Shown: positions 10,829 through 20,616, counted from the stretch's first letter. The stretch: DNA of 64,000 nt from Xanthomonas dyei (GCF_002939865.1 NZ_MDEE01000014.1:1-64000), one strand, 5' to 3'. Numbers and translations are program-made. Notes: generated by a model not told the origin, from the letters alone.

Positions 10829-11350
10829 TCAATCGTCGTGCGGGTCTGCAGGGGTCGCCAGAAGACGTTGATAGAACGCCAGATCCAGCCAGCGCCCGAA
10901 CTTGAAGCCGGCCTCGCGCACGGTGCCGGCATGGGTAAAGCCGAACTGTTCGTGCAACGCGATGCTGGCCTGGTTGCTGGCATCGATGCCACCGACCAGA
11001 ACATGCACGCCACGCTCTTCAGCGGCAGCGATCAGCGCCTGCAGCAACACCCGCCCTAGGCCTTTGCCACGATGGTCCTGGTGCACATAGATCGAATGCT
11101 CGACGCTGTACTTGAACGCCGGCCAGGCGCGAAAGGTGCCGTAGCTGGCAAAACCCATCAGGGTACCCTCGGCATCTTCGACACCGATCACCGGAAATCC
11201 GCCCGCGCGCTTGGTGGCGAACCAGCCGACCATGCTCTCCGGCAGGCGCGGCCGGTAGTCGTACAGCGCGGTCGAGTTGGCGATGGCCTCGTTGAAGATG
11301 TCCAGGATCGCGCTGGCGTGACGCGACTCACTGCAGTCGATAAGGCGCAT
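10829..11350 (-). CDS. GNAT N-acetyltransferase, phosphinothricin/methionine-sulfone type
   Basis: 173 residues from ATG 11350 (MRLIDCSESRHASAILDIFN). The opening FNEAIANSTALYDYRPR and the segment GFASYGTFRAWPAFKYSVEH are characteristic of the PAT/MnaT branch of GNAT enzymes, which acetylate phosphinothricin- or methionine-sulfone-like amines. The acetyl-CoA pyrophosphate loop is QDHRGKGLG. It converges with the acyltransferase gene. The true substrate is unknown; detoxification of a toxic amino acid is the usual role. Confidence 0.85.
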   Translation of the reverse strand: MRLIDCSESRHASAILDIFNEAIANSTALYDYRPRLPESMVGWFATKRAGGFPVIGVEDAEGTLMGFASYGTFRAWPAFKYSVEHSIYVHQDHRGKGLGRVLLQALIAAAEERGVHVLVGGIDASNQASIALHEQFGFTHAGTVREAGFKFGRWLDLAFYQRLLATPADPHDD

Positions 11351-11591
11351 GGGATCCGCTGAGCTGAGGAGTCGTCGAATTAGAAAGCATTGCCGGGCGC
11401 TGAACAATGCGCGCGGCGCACAACCAATCGGCGCCTGTGCTGTCACTCAATCGCAGCCACTGGATGCAGCGTTCCACCCGATGGTGGCAGCCGGCAGTTG
11501 CGAACCACGCGACAATGGCGGCATGCGGCCGGCACTGGCGCGGCGGCGTCCGCCTTGAAGCGGCCGTGGCAATCCCCATCTGGAGTCGTGC

Positions 11592-12725
11592 ATGAGCAGC
11601 CCCGTCCCCTCCCCCAGCGCACAGGCCTTCGGCGACCCGGCAGCCATCCGCTGCGAGCGCGCCGCGTCCGAGTTGCGCGCCGGCCGGCCGGTGCTGCTGA
11701 CTGCCGCCGACGGGCAGGCGCGTGCGGTACTGGCGTTGGACAGCAGCACGGCGCAGTCGTATGCCGCGTTCGCACGTGCCGCGCAGGGCCGGCACTATCT
11801 ATTCGTCACGCCGACCCGCGCCCACGTCTTGGGGCTGACTGCGCCGCAGGGCGCACGCGTGGCCCTGGCCGACTACAGCTACGACCAACTCGCCGCACTG
11901 GCCTATCTGCGCGACACCCCGGTGCCGGCGCACTGGTCAGCTGGCGATGCGCTGGATGCCGGTGGGGTGGAGATCGCGCGACTGGGATTGCTGCTGCCGG
12001 CGCTGCTGGCGGTTGAGCTGCACGACGTGCATGCGCATGCCGCCTTCGCCGGATGCCAGTCGCTGAGCCTGGACGATCTGAGCAGTGGCTGCGCCAAATC
12101 GGCCGCGGCCGGCTTTGAGCTGGTCACCCGCACGCCGGTGCCGTTGCGCGGCCTGGGCATGAGCGAATTCGTGGTGTTCCGCGGCGGCGTCGCGCAGCGC
12201 GACCAGGTGGCGATCGTGGTGGGCCAGCCCGACCTGTCGGGCGCGGTACCGGTGCGCGTGCACTCGTCGTGCCTCACCGGCGACCTGTTCGGCTCGCTCA
12301 AGTGCGACTGCGGCGACCAGCTGCGGCACGGCCTGGCCAAGTTGAAGGATCTCGGCGGCGGTGTGCTGCTGTATCTGGATCAGGAAGGCCGCGGCACCGG
12401 CATCGCCGCCAAAATGCGCGCCTACGGCTACCAGCATGCAGGCCTGGACACCATTGACGCCGATGCGCAGCTGGGCTTCGGCCCGGACGAGCGCCGCTAC
12501 GGCAGCGCGGTGGCGATGTTGCGCGGCCTGGGCATCGGCCGCATCCGTCTGCTGACCAACAACCCGGCCAAGGCCGAGCGGCTGCGCGCCGCCGGGATCG
12601 CTGTCGAAGATCGCATCCCGATCACCGGCGATATCACCCCTGAAAACGAGCAGTATCTGCGCACCAAGGCCGCGCGCGCTGGCCATGCGCTGGATGTGGA
12701 TGCGCTGATTCTGGCTGCGCAATAA
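11592..12725 (+). CDS. ribA: GTP cyclohydrolase II with a degenerate RibB-like N-terminus
   Basis: 377 residues from ATG 11592. The C-terminal half is a full GTP cyclohydrolase II: zinc ligands Cys227, Cys238 and Cys240 (CLTGDLFGSLKCDCGDQL), the nucleotide loop YLDQEGRGTGI, and LLTNNPAKAERL. It converts GTP to the first pyrimidine intermediate of riboflavin synthesis. Residues 1-190 align in layout with DHBP synthase (RibB) but lack its acidic and His active-site motifs, so the fusion is probably monofunctional. It stands alone here, away from other rib genes. Confidence 0.9.
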   Translation: MSSPVPSPSAQAFGDPAAIRCERAASELRAGRPVLLTAADGQARAVLALDSSTAQSYAAFARAAQGRHYLFVTPTRAHVLGLTAPQGARVALADYSYDQLAALAYLRDTPVPAHWSAGDALDAGGVEIARLGLLLPALLAVELHDVHAHAAFAGCQSLSLDDLSSGCAKSAAAGFELVTRTPVPLRGLGMSEFVVFRGGVAQRDQVAIVVGQPDLSGAVPVRVHSSCLTGDLFGSLKCDCGDQLRHGLAKLKDLGGGVLLYLDQEGRGTGIAAKMRAYGYQHAGLDTIDADAQLGFGPDERRYGSAVAMLRGLGIGRIRLLTNNPAKAERLRAAGIAVEDRIPITGDITPENEQYLRTKAARAGHALDVDALILAAQ

Positions 12726-13172
12726 GCGCGGGCAGCAGGGCTGCCTGATCGGTGCCTCTGGCACGCAGGCGGTGCGTGCCGGGGCCGATGCATCCGGCCA
12801 TCGGCGCCTGATGCGTGCCCACTGTTGGCCTCTGCCTGATCAATGTTGCGTGTTCGATCTCCATCGCTGGGCGCCATCGGCGTGGGTGTCGGTCTGCGAT
12901 CCCCGCCGTGTAGCGCAAACGCGCGCACTGATAAGATCGCCTAACAAAACGACTGCGCAGCCACCGGGCGGGCGCGGCCGATGCTCGGTGCGGCATGGAC
13001 CACGCGTACACACCGGTTTTGAGCGCGCCGTCCACTCCCACCTGACGACTGCTCGCTACGTCTCCTTAGCCGCTCTAAGAGCAATCTCGACCACCGAACG
13101 TGTTTGCCCGAGCACTGCGACGGCGTCTGTCAGCCGTCCTACCCAGTTCCTCGCAAGCCAAGGCCAGAGCGG
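12726..13172. other. Intergenic region, no gene seen
   Basis: About 450 bases between ribA and the PH-domain genes. Open frames here overlap in several phases and give no recognisable protein. I see no strong hairpin and no tRNA. Confidence 0.4.
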
Positions 13173-13772
13173 ATGCGCCCTGACCGGGCACCCGGCTATG
13201 CTTGCGCACCGCTTCTGCAGGCCCGCCTCGTGCACGACGCTCCAGCGCCGCACCCCGACATCCTGGTCCGCGCCGCGCCTGCCGAGACGCCGCCCGTGGA
13301 TCACGCGCACTGGCAGCAGTTGCCACGCCGTGGCGCCTACGTGGCGGCAGTCAATGGCGCACTTGGCGGTGGCTGTGCCGGCCTGATCGCGGCAGGTGTC
13401 ACCGTCACCGTGCTGCACGCGTGGCACTACTGGCCGGCGGTGCTGGGGATGACGTTGGCGGTGGCGGCGCCGTGCGCATGGCTGGCAGTCAAACGGCACC
13501 GGCTCACGCTGTGGAAACTCGACCAGCATGGCTTGGCGCTGCAACGCGGGCACCTGTGGCAGAGCGACACCCGCGTGCCGATCTCGCGCGTGCAGCACGT
13601 GGATCTACGCCGCGGCCCGATCGAACGCGCCACACACCTGACCACGCTGGTGGTGCACACCGCCGGCAGCCGGCTCAATGCGGTGGCGCTGTCCGGGCTG
13701 GATCAGGCCGATGCCGAGCATCTGCGCGACCGCCTCGCCCGCCAGCTCGATCACCACGACGACGCCCTGTGA
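13173..13772 (+). CDS. Bacterial PH-domain membrane protein (YdbS-like)
   Basis: About 199 residues. The start is uncertain: ATG 13173 is used here, and GTG 13230 or a later codon is possible because the first 60 residues look poorly conserved. Two membrane segments follow (GALGGGCAGLIAAGVTVTVL and AVLGMTLAVAAPCAWLAV). A bPH2 (DUF304) domain then has LDQHGLALQRGHLWQSDTRV and the RVQHVDLRRGPIER motif. Its stop overlaps the GTG of the next gene by the four bases GTGA, so the two are translationally coupled like ydbS-ydbT of other bacteria. Function is unknown; an envelope role is likely. Confidence 0.8.
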   Translation: MRPDRAPGYACAPLLQARLVHDAPAPHPDILVRAAPAETPPVDHAHWQQLPRRGAYVAAVNGALGGGCAGLIAAGVTVTVLHAWHYWPAVLGMTLAVAAPCAWLAVKRHRLTLWKLDQHGLALQRGHLWQSDTRVPISRVQHVDLRRGPIERATHLTTLVVHTAGSRLNAVALSGLDQADAEHLRDRLARQLDHHDDAL

Positions 13773-15271
13773 GCGCTATCGAACACCCCGGCCACGACGA
13801 GCAGCGCCTGCATCCGCTGTCGTGGGTGTTCGTGCTGCTGCAGCAGATTCGCCAGTTCCTGATTCCGTTGGTCGCTTTGGTCGTGTTCGGCAGCCGCGAC
13901 GGCAGCCGCGATTTTGCCGACCACATCGCCACCGCCGTAGTGATCGCCGTGCTGGTGGCGATTTCGGTGCTGCGTTACTTCACCTATCGCTATCGCATCG
14001 GGCAAGACAGCGTGGCGATCCGCAGTGGCCTGCTGGAGCGCAGCCGGCGCGACATTCCATTTGCCCGCATTCACAACGTGGTGGTGCATCAATCGCTGCT
14101 GCATCGGCTGGCCGGCGTGGCGGAAGTGCGGCTGGAATCGGCCGGCGGACACAAGCCCGAAGCGGAAATGCGCGTACTGCGACTGGATCAGGCGCTGGCG
14201 CTGGAAGATCTGATACGGCGCCGCGCCCACCACGCCGATGCGGCGGTTGTGCAGACCGACGACCGCACCACCTTGTTGCGCCTGCCGATGGGAGAAGTGA
14301 TCCGGCTGGGCCTGATTTCCAACCGCGGCATGGTGGTGGTCGCCGCCAGCTTCGGCGTGATCTATCAGATGATTCCGCGCCGCGTGGCGTCCAACTTCAT
14401 CGAGACCAATGGCGAGCTTGCGTACCGCTACGTCAACCAGGTCCATCCGGGTGCGGCCGTCACCACGATCCTGGTGACGATTGCCGTCGCGGCGGTGCTG
14501 CTGGCCATGCGCGCGCTGTCGGTAGCCCTGGCCGTGGCGCAGTACCACGGCTTTCATCTCAGCGAATCGGAGCGGCGCCTCACCGTGGAGCGCGGCCTGC
14601 TGACACGTATCCGCAGCAGCGTGGCGCTACGGCGGATCCAGTCGTGGACGGTGTACGAAAGCCGCCTGCATCGCCTGTTCGGCCGCCGCCAGCTGCGCGT
14701 GGACACCGCCGTGACCAGCGCCGGCGACAACCACGACAGCGCATTGAAAGAGCTGGCGCCGATCGCCGAACCGCAGCGGTGCGATGCCTTGCTGCAGCGC
14801 CTGCTGCCCGACATTGCCTGGCCGCCGGCGCAGTGGCAGGCAATCGCCACGCACTGCTGGTGGCGGCTGAGTCTGCCGACGCTGCTGATGTTGCTGCCGC
14901 TGGTGGCCGGGCTGGCGTGGCAGTTCGGCAGTCAGGCCGCGTGGTTGCTGCTGTGGCTGCCGTGGAGCGCCTTCAAGGCGCATCGTCAGGTGCAGCGCAT
15001 GGGCTATGCGGTGGATGCGCGCTATGTGGCGGTGCGCGGCGGCTGGTGGAAGCGCTGGTGGCGGCTGGCCGAGCTGGACAAGTTGCAGGCGCTGCAGCTG
15101 CAACGCTCGCCGCTGGATCGCCTGACCGGCACTGCCACGCTGTGGCTGGACACCGCAGGTGCCAGCACCACCGGCCCGGCGCTGCGCCTGCGCTTTGTGC
15201 CATTGGCGCAGGCGCAGGCGCTGCAAACGCAACTGGGCGCCGCGCTGGCACGGCGTAAGCTGCGCTGGTGA
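13769..15271 (+). CDS. Bacterial PH-domain membrane protein (YdbT-like)
   Basis: 500 residues from a GTG that overlaps the upstream stop (GTGA); the longer frame upstream is the shadow of the previous gene. It contains three bPH2-type repeats, recognisable by RRDIPFARIHNVVVHQSLLH (about residue 90), SSVALRRIQSWTVYESRLHR (about 285) and RWWRLAELDKLQALQLQRSP (about 430). Each repeat follows a pair of hydrophobic helices. This is the large partner of the small PH-domain protein before it. The pair is membrane-bound; its biochemical role is not known. Confidence 0.85.
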   Translation: MSAIEHPGHDEQRLHPLSWVFVLLQQIRQFLIPLVALVVFGSRDGSRDFADHIATAVVIAVLVAISVLRYFTYRYRIGQDSVAIRSGLLERSRRDIPFARIHNVVVHQSLLHRLAGVAEVRLESAGGHKPEAEMRVLRLDQALALEDLIRRRAHHADAAVVQTDDRTTLLRLPMGEVIRLGLISNRGMVVVAASFGVIYQMIPRRVASNFIETNGELAYRYVNQVHPGAAVTTILVTIAVAAVLLAMRALSVALAVAQYHGFHLSESERRLTVERGLLTRIRSSVALRRIQSWTVYESRLHRLFGRRQLRVDTAVTSAGDNHDSALKELAPIAEPQRCDALLQRLLPDIAWPPAQWQAIATHCWWRLSLPTLLMLLPLVAGLAWQFGSQAAWLLLWLPWSAFKAHRQVQRMGYAVDARYVAVRGGWWKRWWRLAELDKLQALQLQRSPLDRLTGTATLWLDTAGASTTGPALRLRFVPLAQAQALQTQLGAALARRKLRW

Positions 15272-15332
15272 TTGGTGATTGGTGATTGGACCAGCGTGGC
15301 TGGTCGGCAGGGAGATCGCCCACGATCGACGA

Positions 15333-16388
15333 TCAGCGCTGCGCCGGACCCCAATAGCCGAGTTCACGCCGAATCTGCAGGCCACGCCACAGGGCGCCCA
15401 GCGGCTTGCGTCGCAGCGTGCCGAGCTTGCCAGCGATGAACTCTTCGGTGGCGGCGATCACGCGTTCCGACGATCTGCCATCGCGATACGGATGGATCGC
15501 ATCGGCATAGCTGGTCAGCGCATTGCGCAGTTCGGCATCCGGCGCCAGCGCGCGCGCCAGCTGCTGCGGCAGCTGTTGCGGCTGCAGAAAATCCAGCATA
15601 TGCGGCTGCGGCACGCGGTTGCGGAAGGTCACCACCGGTTTGTGCTGCACCACAAACTCGGAGACGATCGATGAGGTATCGGAGACCAGCACATCGGCCG
15701 CGCGCTGCGCCGCCACAACCTCTTCGGGCTCGACGAACCGCGCATTGGCACCGGCCAATGCGCGATAGCGGTCGAATAATTCCGGCGCGCATTTGGGATG
15801 CAAGGTGAGCAGCCAGTAGTGCGCACCGCGCGCGATATCGGCGGCGATTTCCTCATACAGCACAGGTGCCGCGCTCAGCCGCTCGGTAAAGGTGGAACCG
15901 AACAGGATCACCGGCCGTCCGTTGGCGGACGCACGCAGCGCGGCGCTGTGCCCGCCGTCATCGCGGAACACCGGATCGAGCTTGGGCCAGCCGGTTTCCA
16001 CCACCGCAAAATGACCTTCGCGCGCCGCCAGAGCACGAAACGGCGCAGTGGTGGCCGGGCCTTGCGTGCAATACAGATCGAACAAGCCGCGCACGCGAAA
16101 GTGGCCGCGATTGTCCTCGCGCTTTTGCACATTGAAGCCATGGAAGAGCTGCACCTTGGCGCCGGAGATAAACGGCGGCACCCAGTTGGCCGCACTGAAC
16201 ACTGCACGCGGACGCAGGGCCAGCGCCTCGCGCAACCCCACTTCGCGCACGCCCGGCAGCACCAGCCCACGCGCGCCGCCTTCGTACCAGGCAGCAACGG
16301 TGTCGCCGCGGGCCTGTAATGCCTGCGCCAATGGCGCCAGAATAGGCAACGCGTAACGCTCCGTTGCGAACAGCAGGTAATCGGCCAT
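15333..16388 (-). CDS. CDP-glycerol glycerophosphotransferase-like protein
   Basis: 351 residues from ATG 16388 (a GTG directly before it would add one). The fold looks like a GT-B glycosyltransferase of PF04464: an N-terminal half with QLFHGFNVQKR, then LLTLHPKC and the signature SDTSSIVSEFVVQHKPVV. Such proteins move glycerol-phosphate or similar groups in cell-surface polymers. Together with the adjacent GT2, ligase-like and GT39 genes it suggests lipopolysaccharide or another surface glycan. Its start codon is three bases from the start of the divergent GT2 gene. Confidence 0.8.
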   Translation of the reverse strand: MADYLLFATERYALPILAPLAQALQARGDTVAAWYEGGARGLVLPGVREVGLREALALRPRAVFSAANWVPPFISGAKVQLFHGFNVQKREDNRGHFRVRGLFDLYCTQGPATTAPFRALAAREGHFAVVETGWPKLDPVFRDDGGHSAALRASANGRPVILFGSTFTERLSAAPVLYEEIAADIARGAHYWLLTLHPKCAPELFDRYRALAGANARFVEPEEVVAAQRAADVLVSDTSSIVSEFVVQHKPVVTFRNRVPQPHMLDFLQPQQLPQQLARALAPDAELRNALTSYADAIHPYRDGRSSERVIAATEEFIAGKLGTLRRKPLGALWRGLQIRRELGYWGPAQR

Positions 16389-16391
16389 CAC

Positions 16392-17216
16392 ATGTCCTCT
16401 TCGACCGCACCCGACGAACGGCCTCGCATTAGCGCCTGCATTATCGCGTTCAACGAGGCCGATCGCCTATGCGACTGCCTGACCTCGCTGGCGTTCTGCG
16501 ATGAGATCGTGGTGGTGGACTCCGGTTCCACCGACGCCACTGCTGCCATTGCCAACGCGCATGGCGCGCGCGTGCTGCAACGCGCCTTCGATGGCTACCG
16601 CAGCCAGAAGGCGTATTGCGTGGCGCAAGCCAGCCACGACTGGGTGCTGTGCCTGGATGCGGACGAACGCATCAGCGACAGCTTGCGTGCAGCGATCCTG
16701 GCCGCGCGCGATGCCGGCTTTGCCGACGCGGCCGGCTACCGGTTTGCGCGGCTCTCCGAGTACTTCGGCCGCTTCTTGCGCCATGGCAATGCATATCCGG
16801 ACCGCGTGCTGCGCCTGTTCGACCGACGCCGTGGCGGCTGGCGCGGCAAGCGCGAGATCCACGAAGCGGCCAGCGTCGATGGTGCCGTGGTCACCTTGCG
16901 CGGCGACCTGATCCACTACCCCTACCGGTCGCTGATGCAGCAGCTGGCCAAGACCCAGCGCTACGCACAGATGATGGCCGAGCACGATTACGCCCGCGGC
17001 AAGCGCGCGACCTGGAGCAAGCTGGTGTTGGCGCCGGCCTGGCGCTTCTGGCGCGGCTATCTGCTGCGCGGCGGGTTTCGCGATGGCTGGCATGGGTTGA
17101 TCTACGCCTACGTGCGCGCCAACTACGTGCGCCAGAAGACCATCATGCTGTGGCTGTTGCAGCACAACCAGCCGGTACAGGACCCGCCGCGCGCCGCGGA
17201 TGGACGCAGCGACTGA
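16392..17216 (+). CDS. Family 2 glycosyltransferase (WaaE/KdtX-like)
   Basis: 274 residues from ATG 16392. GT-A motifs are clear: ACIIAFNEADRLCDCL, EIVVVDSGSTDAT and the metal-binding CLDADERI. FGRFLRHGNAYPDRVLRLFD and GKREIHEA follow, as in the WaaE/KdtX group of LPS core beta-glucosyltransferases. A C-terminal hydrophobic/basic segment (KLVLAPAWRFWRGYLLRGGF) should bind the membrane. It is divergent from the glycerophosphotransferase-like gene with almost no gap, so its promoter must lie inside that gene or further off. Confidence 0.88.
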   Translation: MSSSTAPDERPRISACIIAFNEADRLCDCLTSLAFCDEIVVVDSGSTDATAAIANAHGARVLQRAFDGYRSQKAYCVAQASHDWVLCLDADERISDSLRAAILAARDAGFADAAGYRFARLSEYFGRFLRHGNAYPDRVLRLFDRRRGGWRGKREIHEAASVDGAVVTLRGDLIHYPYRSLMQQLAKTQRYAQMMAEHDYARGKRATWSKLVLAPAWRFWRGYLLRGGFRDGWHGLIYAYVRANYVRQKTIMLWLLQHNQPVQDPPRAADGRSD

Positions 17217-17415
17217 GCGCGGCCAACACGGCTGCTGCGCTCATCGCCAGGCAGCGCGACCGATGCGCTCGGTGGCCGCGGACTCGTCGTGCGCATGAAT
17301 CGCTTCGCATGGGTGGCCAGACGCATGACGGCTTGCCAATGTTTGAATGCGTGTTGGCCGCTCTCAGCCGATCAGGTTGCGCACACGCGAAGCGTCTCCA
17401 ACTCACCACTGCTCG

Positions 17416-18693
17416 CTACGCGTTGCCGACAACCTTCGGTATTGCCGGCTGCGCCTGACGCGCGGCCAGGCCCACCAGGACGCCCACCATTGCCGAGTAG
17501 AAGCTCGCCGCCACCTGGTGCGCGAACATCGACTGGGTCAACCCGCACAGCGCATAGCTGATCACGATCATCACCCCAGCCGCCGCCGGCCCGCGGAACT
17601 GCACCTGCCCGCTGCGCCGGTGCAAGCGCACAAACACCCATAGCGGCACGCCATAGACCGCAATCAGCAGCAACAGCCCGGGCACGCCCTGGGTGGCGGC
17701 CCATTCGGCCAGATCGTTGTGCGCATGGCCCAGATGGCAGCGAAACAACGCGTTATCCGCGGCGCACACCGGCAACTCGTGCATCGCATCGTCGAATCGG
17801 CCCACGCCGACGCCGGTCAGCGGATGCGCACGCACGGTATCCCAGGCCACATGCAGGCGCTCGATGCGGGCCCCGGCGGACGAATCGCTGTCGCCCACTT
17901 CGTAGCGCTGCAGATCGCTCTGCAACTCGCCCAGGCGCATCTGGTCGGTCAACGCAGGCACGCTGGCAACCACGCCCACTGCCAGCACCGCACCGCCGAC
18001 GAAGGTCAGCAGCCGCATGCGCGTGCTATGCCAAGGCGCGCCCCAGGCCAGTACGCCCACGGTGGCCAGCAACGCCAGCCACACGCCGCGACTGCCGCTG
18101 AGCACGATCACCACCACCGCTGCGACCGCTGCGCCCACCAGCCAGCGCACCGCGCCAACCGGACGACAAAACGCTGCCACTACCAGCAACATCATCGCGA
18201 TGTCGGCAAACACAATGGCGTTGGTAAAGCCTTCCGCACGGTCGGCACCCTTCATCACCTGCAGCACCGCGATCGCCATGGCCGCGGCCACGCCGGCCAG
18301 CGCGCCCCGCCACAGCCAGACCTGGCGCGGCTGCAAGGCATAGGCCCACAGCGCCGCCCAGGGCAGCACCAGAAAGCGCGAACGATTGCCCACATCGCGC
18401 AGGCCGTGCTCGAACAAGGCGATCGACAGCAGCGACATTGCGATCACCACCACCGTCAGCCATCCCACCGTGCGCAACGCGCCGCTGCGCGCCGCGATGC
18501 CGGCCCGCAGGCTACGCCAACCGACCAGAGAGCCAAGCAACAGGCACAGGCCGAACGGCGCCAACCCGCTGGGCATGCTCACCACCAGCGCGGTCAGCGT
18601 GAACACGCCCAGCTCGGCGATGCCCACGCCCGCGCGCGATGCGGCGGGGACGGACTGCGGGAGCGACGCGGGCTGGGTACGCAATGAATTCAT
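17416..18693 (-). CDS. O-antigen ligase-family membrane protein (WaaL/Wzy_C)
   Basis: 425 residues from ATG 18693 with about 11-12 hydrophobic helices. A large periplasmic loop at about residues 255-355 carries the Wzy_C-type motif: RIERLHVAWDTVRAHPLTGVG, GVGRFDD, and CHLGHAHNDLAEWAATQGVP. The conserved Arg and His residues fit O-antigen ligases, which join undecaprenyl-linked O-antigen to lipid A-core. The WaaL role fits the nearby glycosyltransferase genes. A polymerase (Wzy) or a glycoprotein ligase of the same fold cannot be excluded. Confidence 0.8.
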   Translation of the reverse strand: MNSLRTQPASLPQSVPAASRAGVGIAELGVFTLTALVVSMPSGLAPFGLCLLLGSLVGWRSLRAGIAARSGALRTVGWLTVVVIAMSLLSIALFEHGLRDVGNRSRFLVLPWAALWAYALQPRQVWLWRGALAGVAAAMAIAVLQVMKGADRAEGFTNAIVFADIAMMLLVVAAFCRPVGAVRWLVGAAVAAVVVIVLSGSRGVWLALLATVGVLAWGAPWHSTRMRLLTFVGGAVLAVGVVASVPALTDQMRLGELQSDLQRYEVGDSDSSAGARIERLHVAWDTVRAHPLTGVGVGRFDDAMHELPVCAADNALFRCHLGHAHNDLAEWAATQGVPGLLLLIAVYGVPLWVFVRLHRRSGQVQFRGPAAAGVMIVISYALCGLTQSMFAHQVAASFYSAMVGVLVGLAARQAQPAIPKVVGNA

Positions 18694-18845
18694 CGAAAGA
18701 TCGGTGGCGAAAGGGGGCAGGACAGGCACCGCGCGTCAGCGGCGCCGGCCAAGCTAACGATGTCGCGCATGAATGACTGCTAGACGATCGCCAGCCCATC
18801 CAGCGGCGTGATGCAGGCAGGACCTGGAATGCACGTGTGAAGGGC

Positions 18846-20567
18846 TCATTCGACGTCCAGGTTGCCCTGCTCCTTTGCTTCGACCGCCTTCTCCGTGGAG
18901 TTGGCCACGCAGTCGCCGCGCACCGCATCGCCCGGCACCAGCCACCAGCGCCGGCGATTGGCCACACCGACCAGCTGGCTGCGGCTGCGGTCCACGCAGC
19001 CCAGCAGCGCCGTCTCCTGCGCCATCAGCCAACGCTGGCCCGGTTGCTCGGCCTGCCAGGCCACGCCGCGTCGCAGCTGTGCTTCCCATGGCACCTTGAA
19101 GCCGAAGGTCTGCGCCGGGCGGTCGGCCATCAGCAGGTTCTGCTCCTTCCATGCCACCAGGCCAAGTTGGGCATCCGGGCCGATACGGCGCCCGGCCTCG
19201 CGCATCACCGCGCCGGCCGAACTGGACTCGTTGAAGATCGGATAGCAGACCAGCCCGAACGCCACCCACCACGCGCCCAGCAGCGACACCACCGCCAGCG
19301 CGGAGCGGCGCACGCGCAACAGCAGCAGGCTCGCCACGCCCCAGGTACCCACCGCCAGCAGCAGCCAGCCCAGCGGGTCGGTGGCTTCGCTGCCGACCCC
19401 GCGGCTGTCCATGATCTTCTGCTCGAATCCGGGGTGCCCGATCAGCATCGCCGCCCCGCCTGCGGCGAAGACCACAGTCAGCAGCAGCGCAAAACCGAAC
19501 AGCACCCGCTGCACCCCGACCCGGCGCAGCAGGCCCGCGGCCAACGGCGCCAGCGCCAGACAGAACATCGGCAACGCCGGCAGGATATAGACATCGCGCT
19601 TGCCGCTGGGGATGGTGAAAAACACCAGCACCAGCAGCCACCACGCCAACGGCAGCAGATAGCGCGCATCGCGCCGGCGCAACCGCCGCCGCCACGCCGG
19701 AATCGCCCACGGCAACAGCAGGATGCTCGGCATCCACATCGTGGCCATGCTTTGCAGGTGGTACCAGATCGGCTGCGCGTGATCCCACGAACTGGCATAG
19801 CGCTTGGCGGTCTGGCGCAGCAGGATGTCGTTGAGATACACCCGGTATTCGGGCTGGCCGGCGGTGAGCGCGGTGACCATCATCGGCACGAACCACAGCG
19901 CGATCGCCACGAAGAAGAACAGCGGCCCGAGCCAGAAGCGGCGGTCGCGCACATGCACGCGCACACCCGGCCAACCGCGTGCGGCGGCAATGCCGGCCGG
20001 GATCAGCATCAGCAGCGCGATGATGCCCACGCCCTTGGTGATCACACCCAGCCCGGCGGCAAACCAGCCCAGCGTCCACCAGCGCCAGGCCGGGCCCAGC
20101 AACAGGTGCCGCAGCAGCCCGTAATTGGCCAGGGTGATCCAGAACACCACCAGCGGGTCGATCTGCGCCTTCTTGGCCTGAAAGGTGAAGTGCAGGGTGA
20201 ACAACAGCAGCCACGCGGCATACACCCCCACCCGCCGGGTCCACAGCCGCCGTCCCAGGTCGTACACACAGGCCAGCGTGCCCAGCGCCGCAAGCAGCGA
20301 CGGCAGCAGGAACGCCACCCGCCAATTGCCCAGCAGCGTGTAGAACAGCGCCTGCAGCCACATCAGCATCGGCGGCTTGTCCGAATACAGCTCGTTGCCG
20401 CGATGCGGGAACAACCAGTCCCCGCTCAGCACCATCTGCTTGGCGACCAGCGCAAAACGCGGCTCGTCCGATGGCCAGGGGTCACGCAGGCCCAGCCCGG
20501 CACCGATCACCAACACCGCGGTGATGGCCAGCAACCAGAAATCCTTTGAAGCACGGGTCTTGAACAT
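18846..20567 (-). CDS. ArnT-like family 39 glycosyltransferase
   Basis: 573 residues from ATG 20567. It has an N-terminal membrane helix followed by the acidic motif GLRDPWPSDEPRFALVAKQM, then ELYSDKPPMLMWLQALFYTL, and about 12 further helices. This is the layout of ArnT and related GT39 enzymes, which move a sugar from a polyprenyl phosphate to lipid A or another acceptor in the periplasm. A soluble C-terminal domain of about 130 residues follows. ArnT proper would add aminoarabinose, but the other arn genes are not in the window, so the sugar is open. It lies next to rsmB on the same strand. Confidence 0.82.
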   Translation of the reverse strand: MFKTRASKDFWLLAITAVLVIGAGLGLRDPWPSDEPRFALVAKQMVLSGDWLFPHRGNELYSDKPPMLMWLQALFYTLLGNWRVAFLLPSLLAALGTLACVYDLGRRLWTRRVGVYAAWLLLFTLHFTFQAKKAQIDPLVVFWITLANYGLLRHLLLGPAWRWWTLGWFAAGLGVITKGVGIIALLMLIPAGIAAARGWPGVRVHVRDRRFWLGPLFFFVAIALWFVPMMVTALTAGQPEYRVYLNDILLRQTAKRYASSWDHAQPIWYHLQSMATMWMPSILLLPWAIPAWRRRLRRRDARYLLPLAWWLLVLVFFTIPSGKRDVYILPALPMFCLALAPLAAGLLRRVGVQRVLFGFALLLTVVFAAGGAAMLIGHPGFEQKIMDSRGVGSEATDPLGWLLLAVGTWGVASLLLLRVRRSALAVVSLLGAWWVAFGLVCYPIFNESSSAGAVMREAGRRIGPDAQLGLVAWKEQNLLMADRPAQTFGFKVPWEAQLRRGVAWQAEQPGQRWLMAQETALLGCVDRSRSQLVGVANRRRWWLVPGDAVRGDCVANSTEKAVEAKEQGNLDVE

Positions 20568-20616
20568 GGCGGGCGGCAATGGGACGCGAAAAGGGAGCGC
20601 CGGCATCGGCGCGCGA

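Noticed and set aside
13202..13768. N-terminal extension of the large PH-domain gene to 13202
   Set aside because: This part is the out-of-frame shadow of the upstream PH-domain gene; the GTGA overlap at 13769 is the natural start.
18837..20549. 570-codon frame antisense to the GT39 gene
   Set aside because: Gln/His/Arg-rich translation, typical of an antisense of membrane-protein codons; no ribosome binding site.
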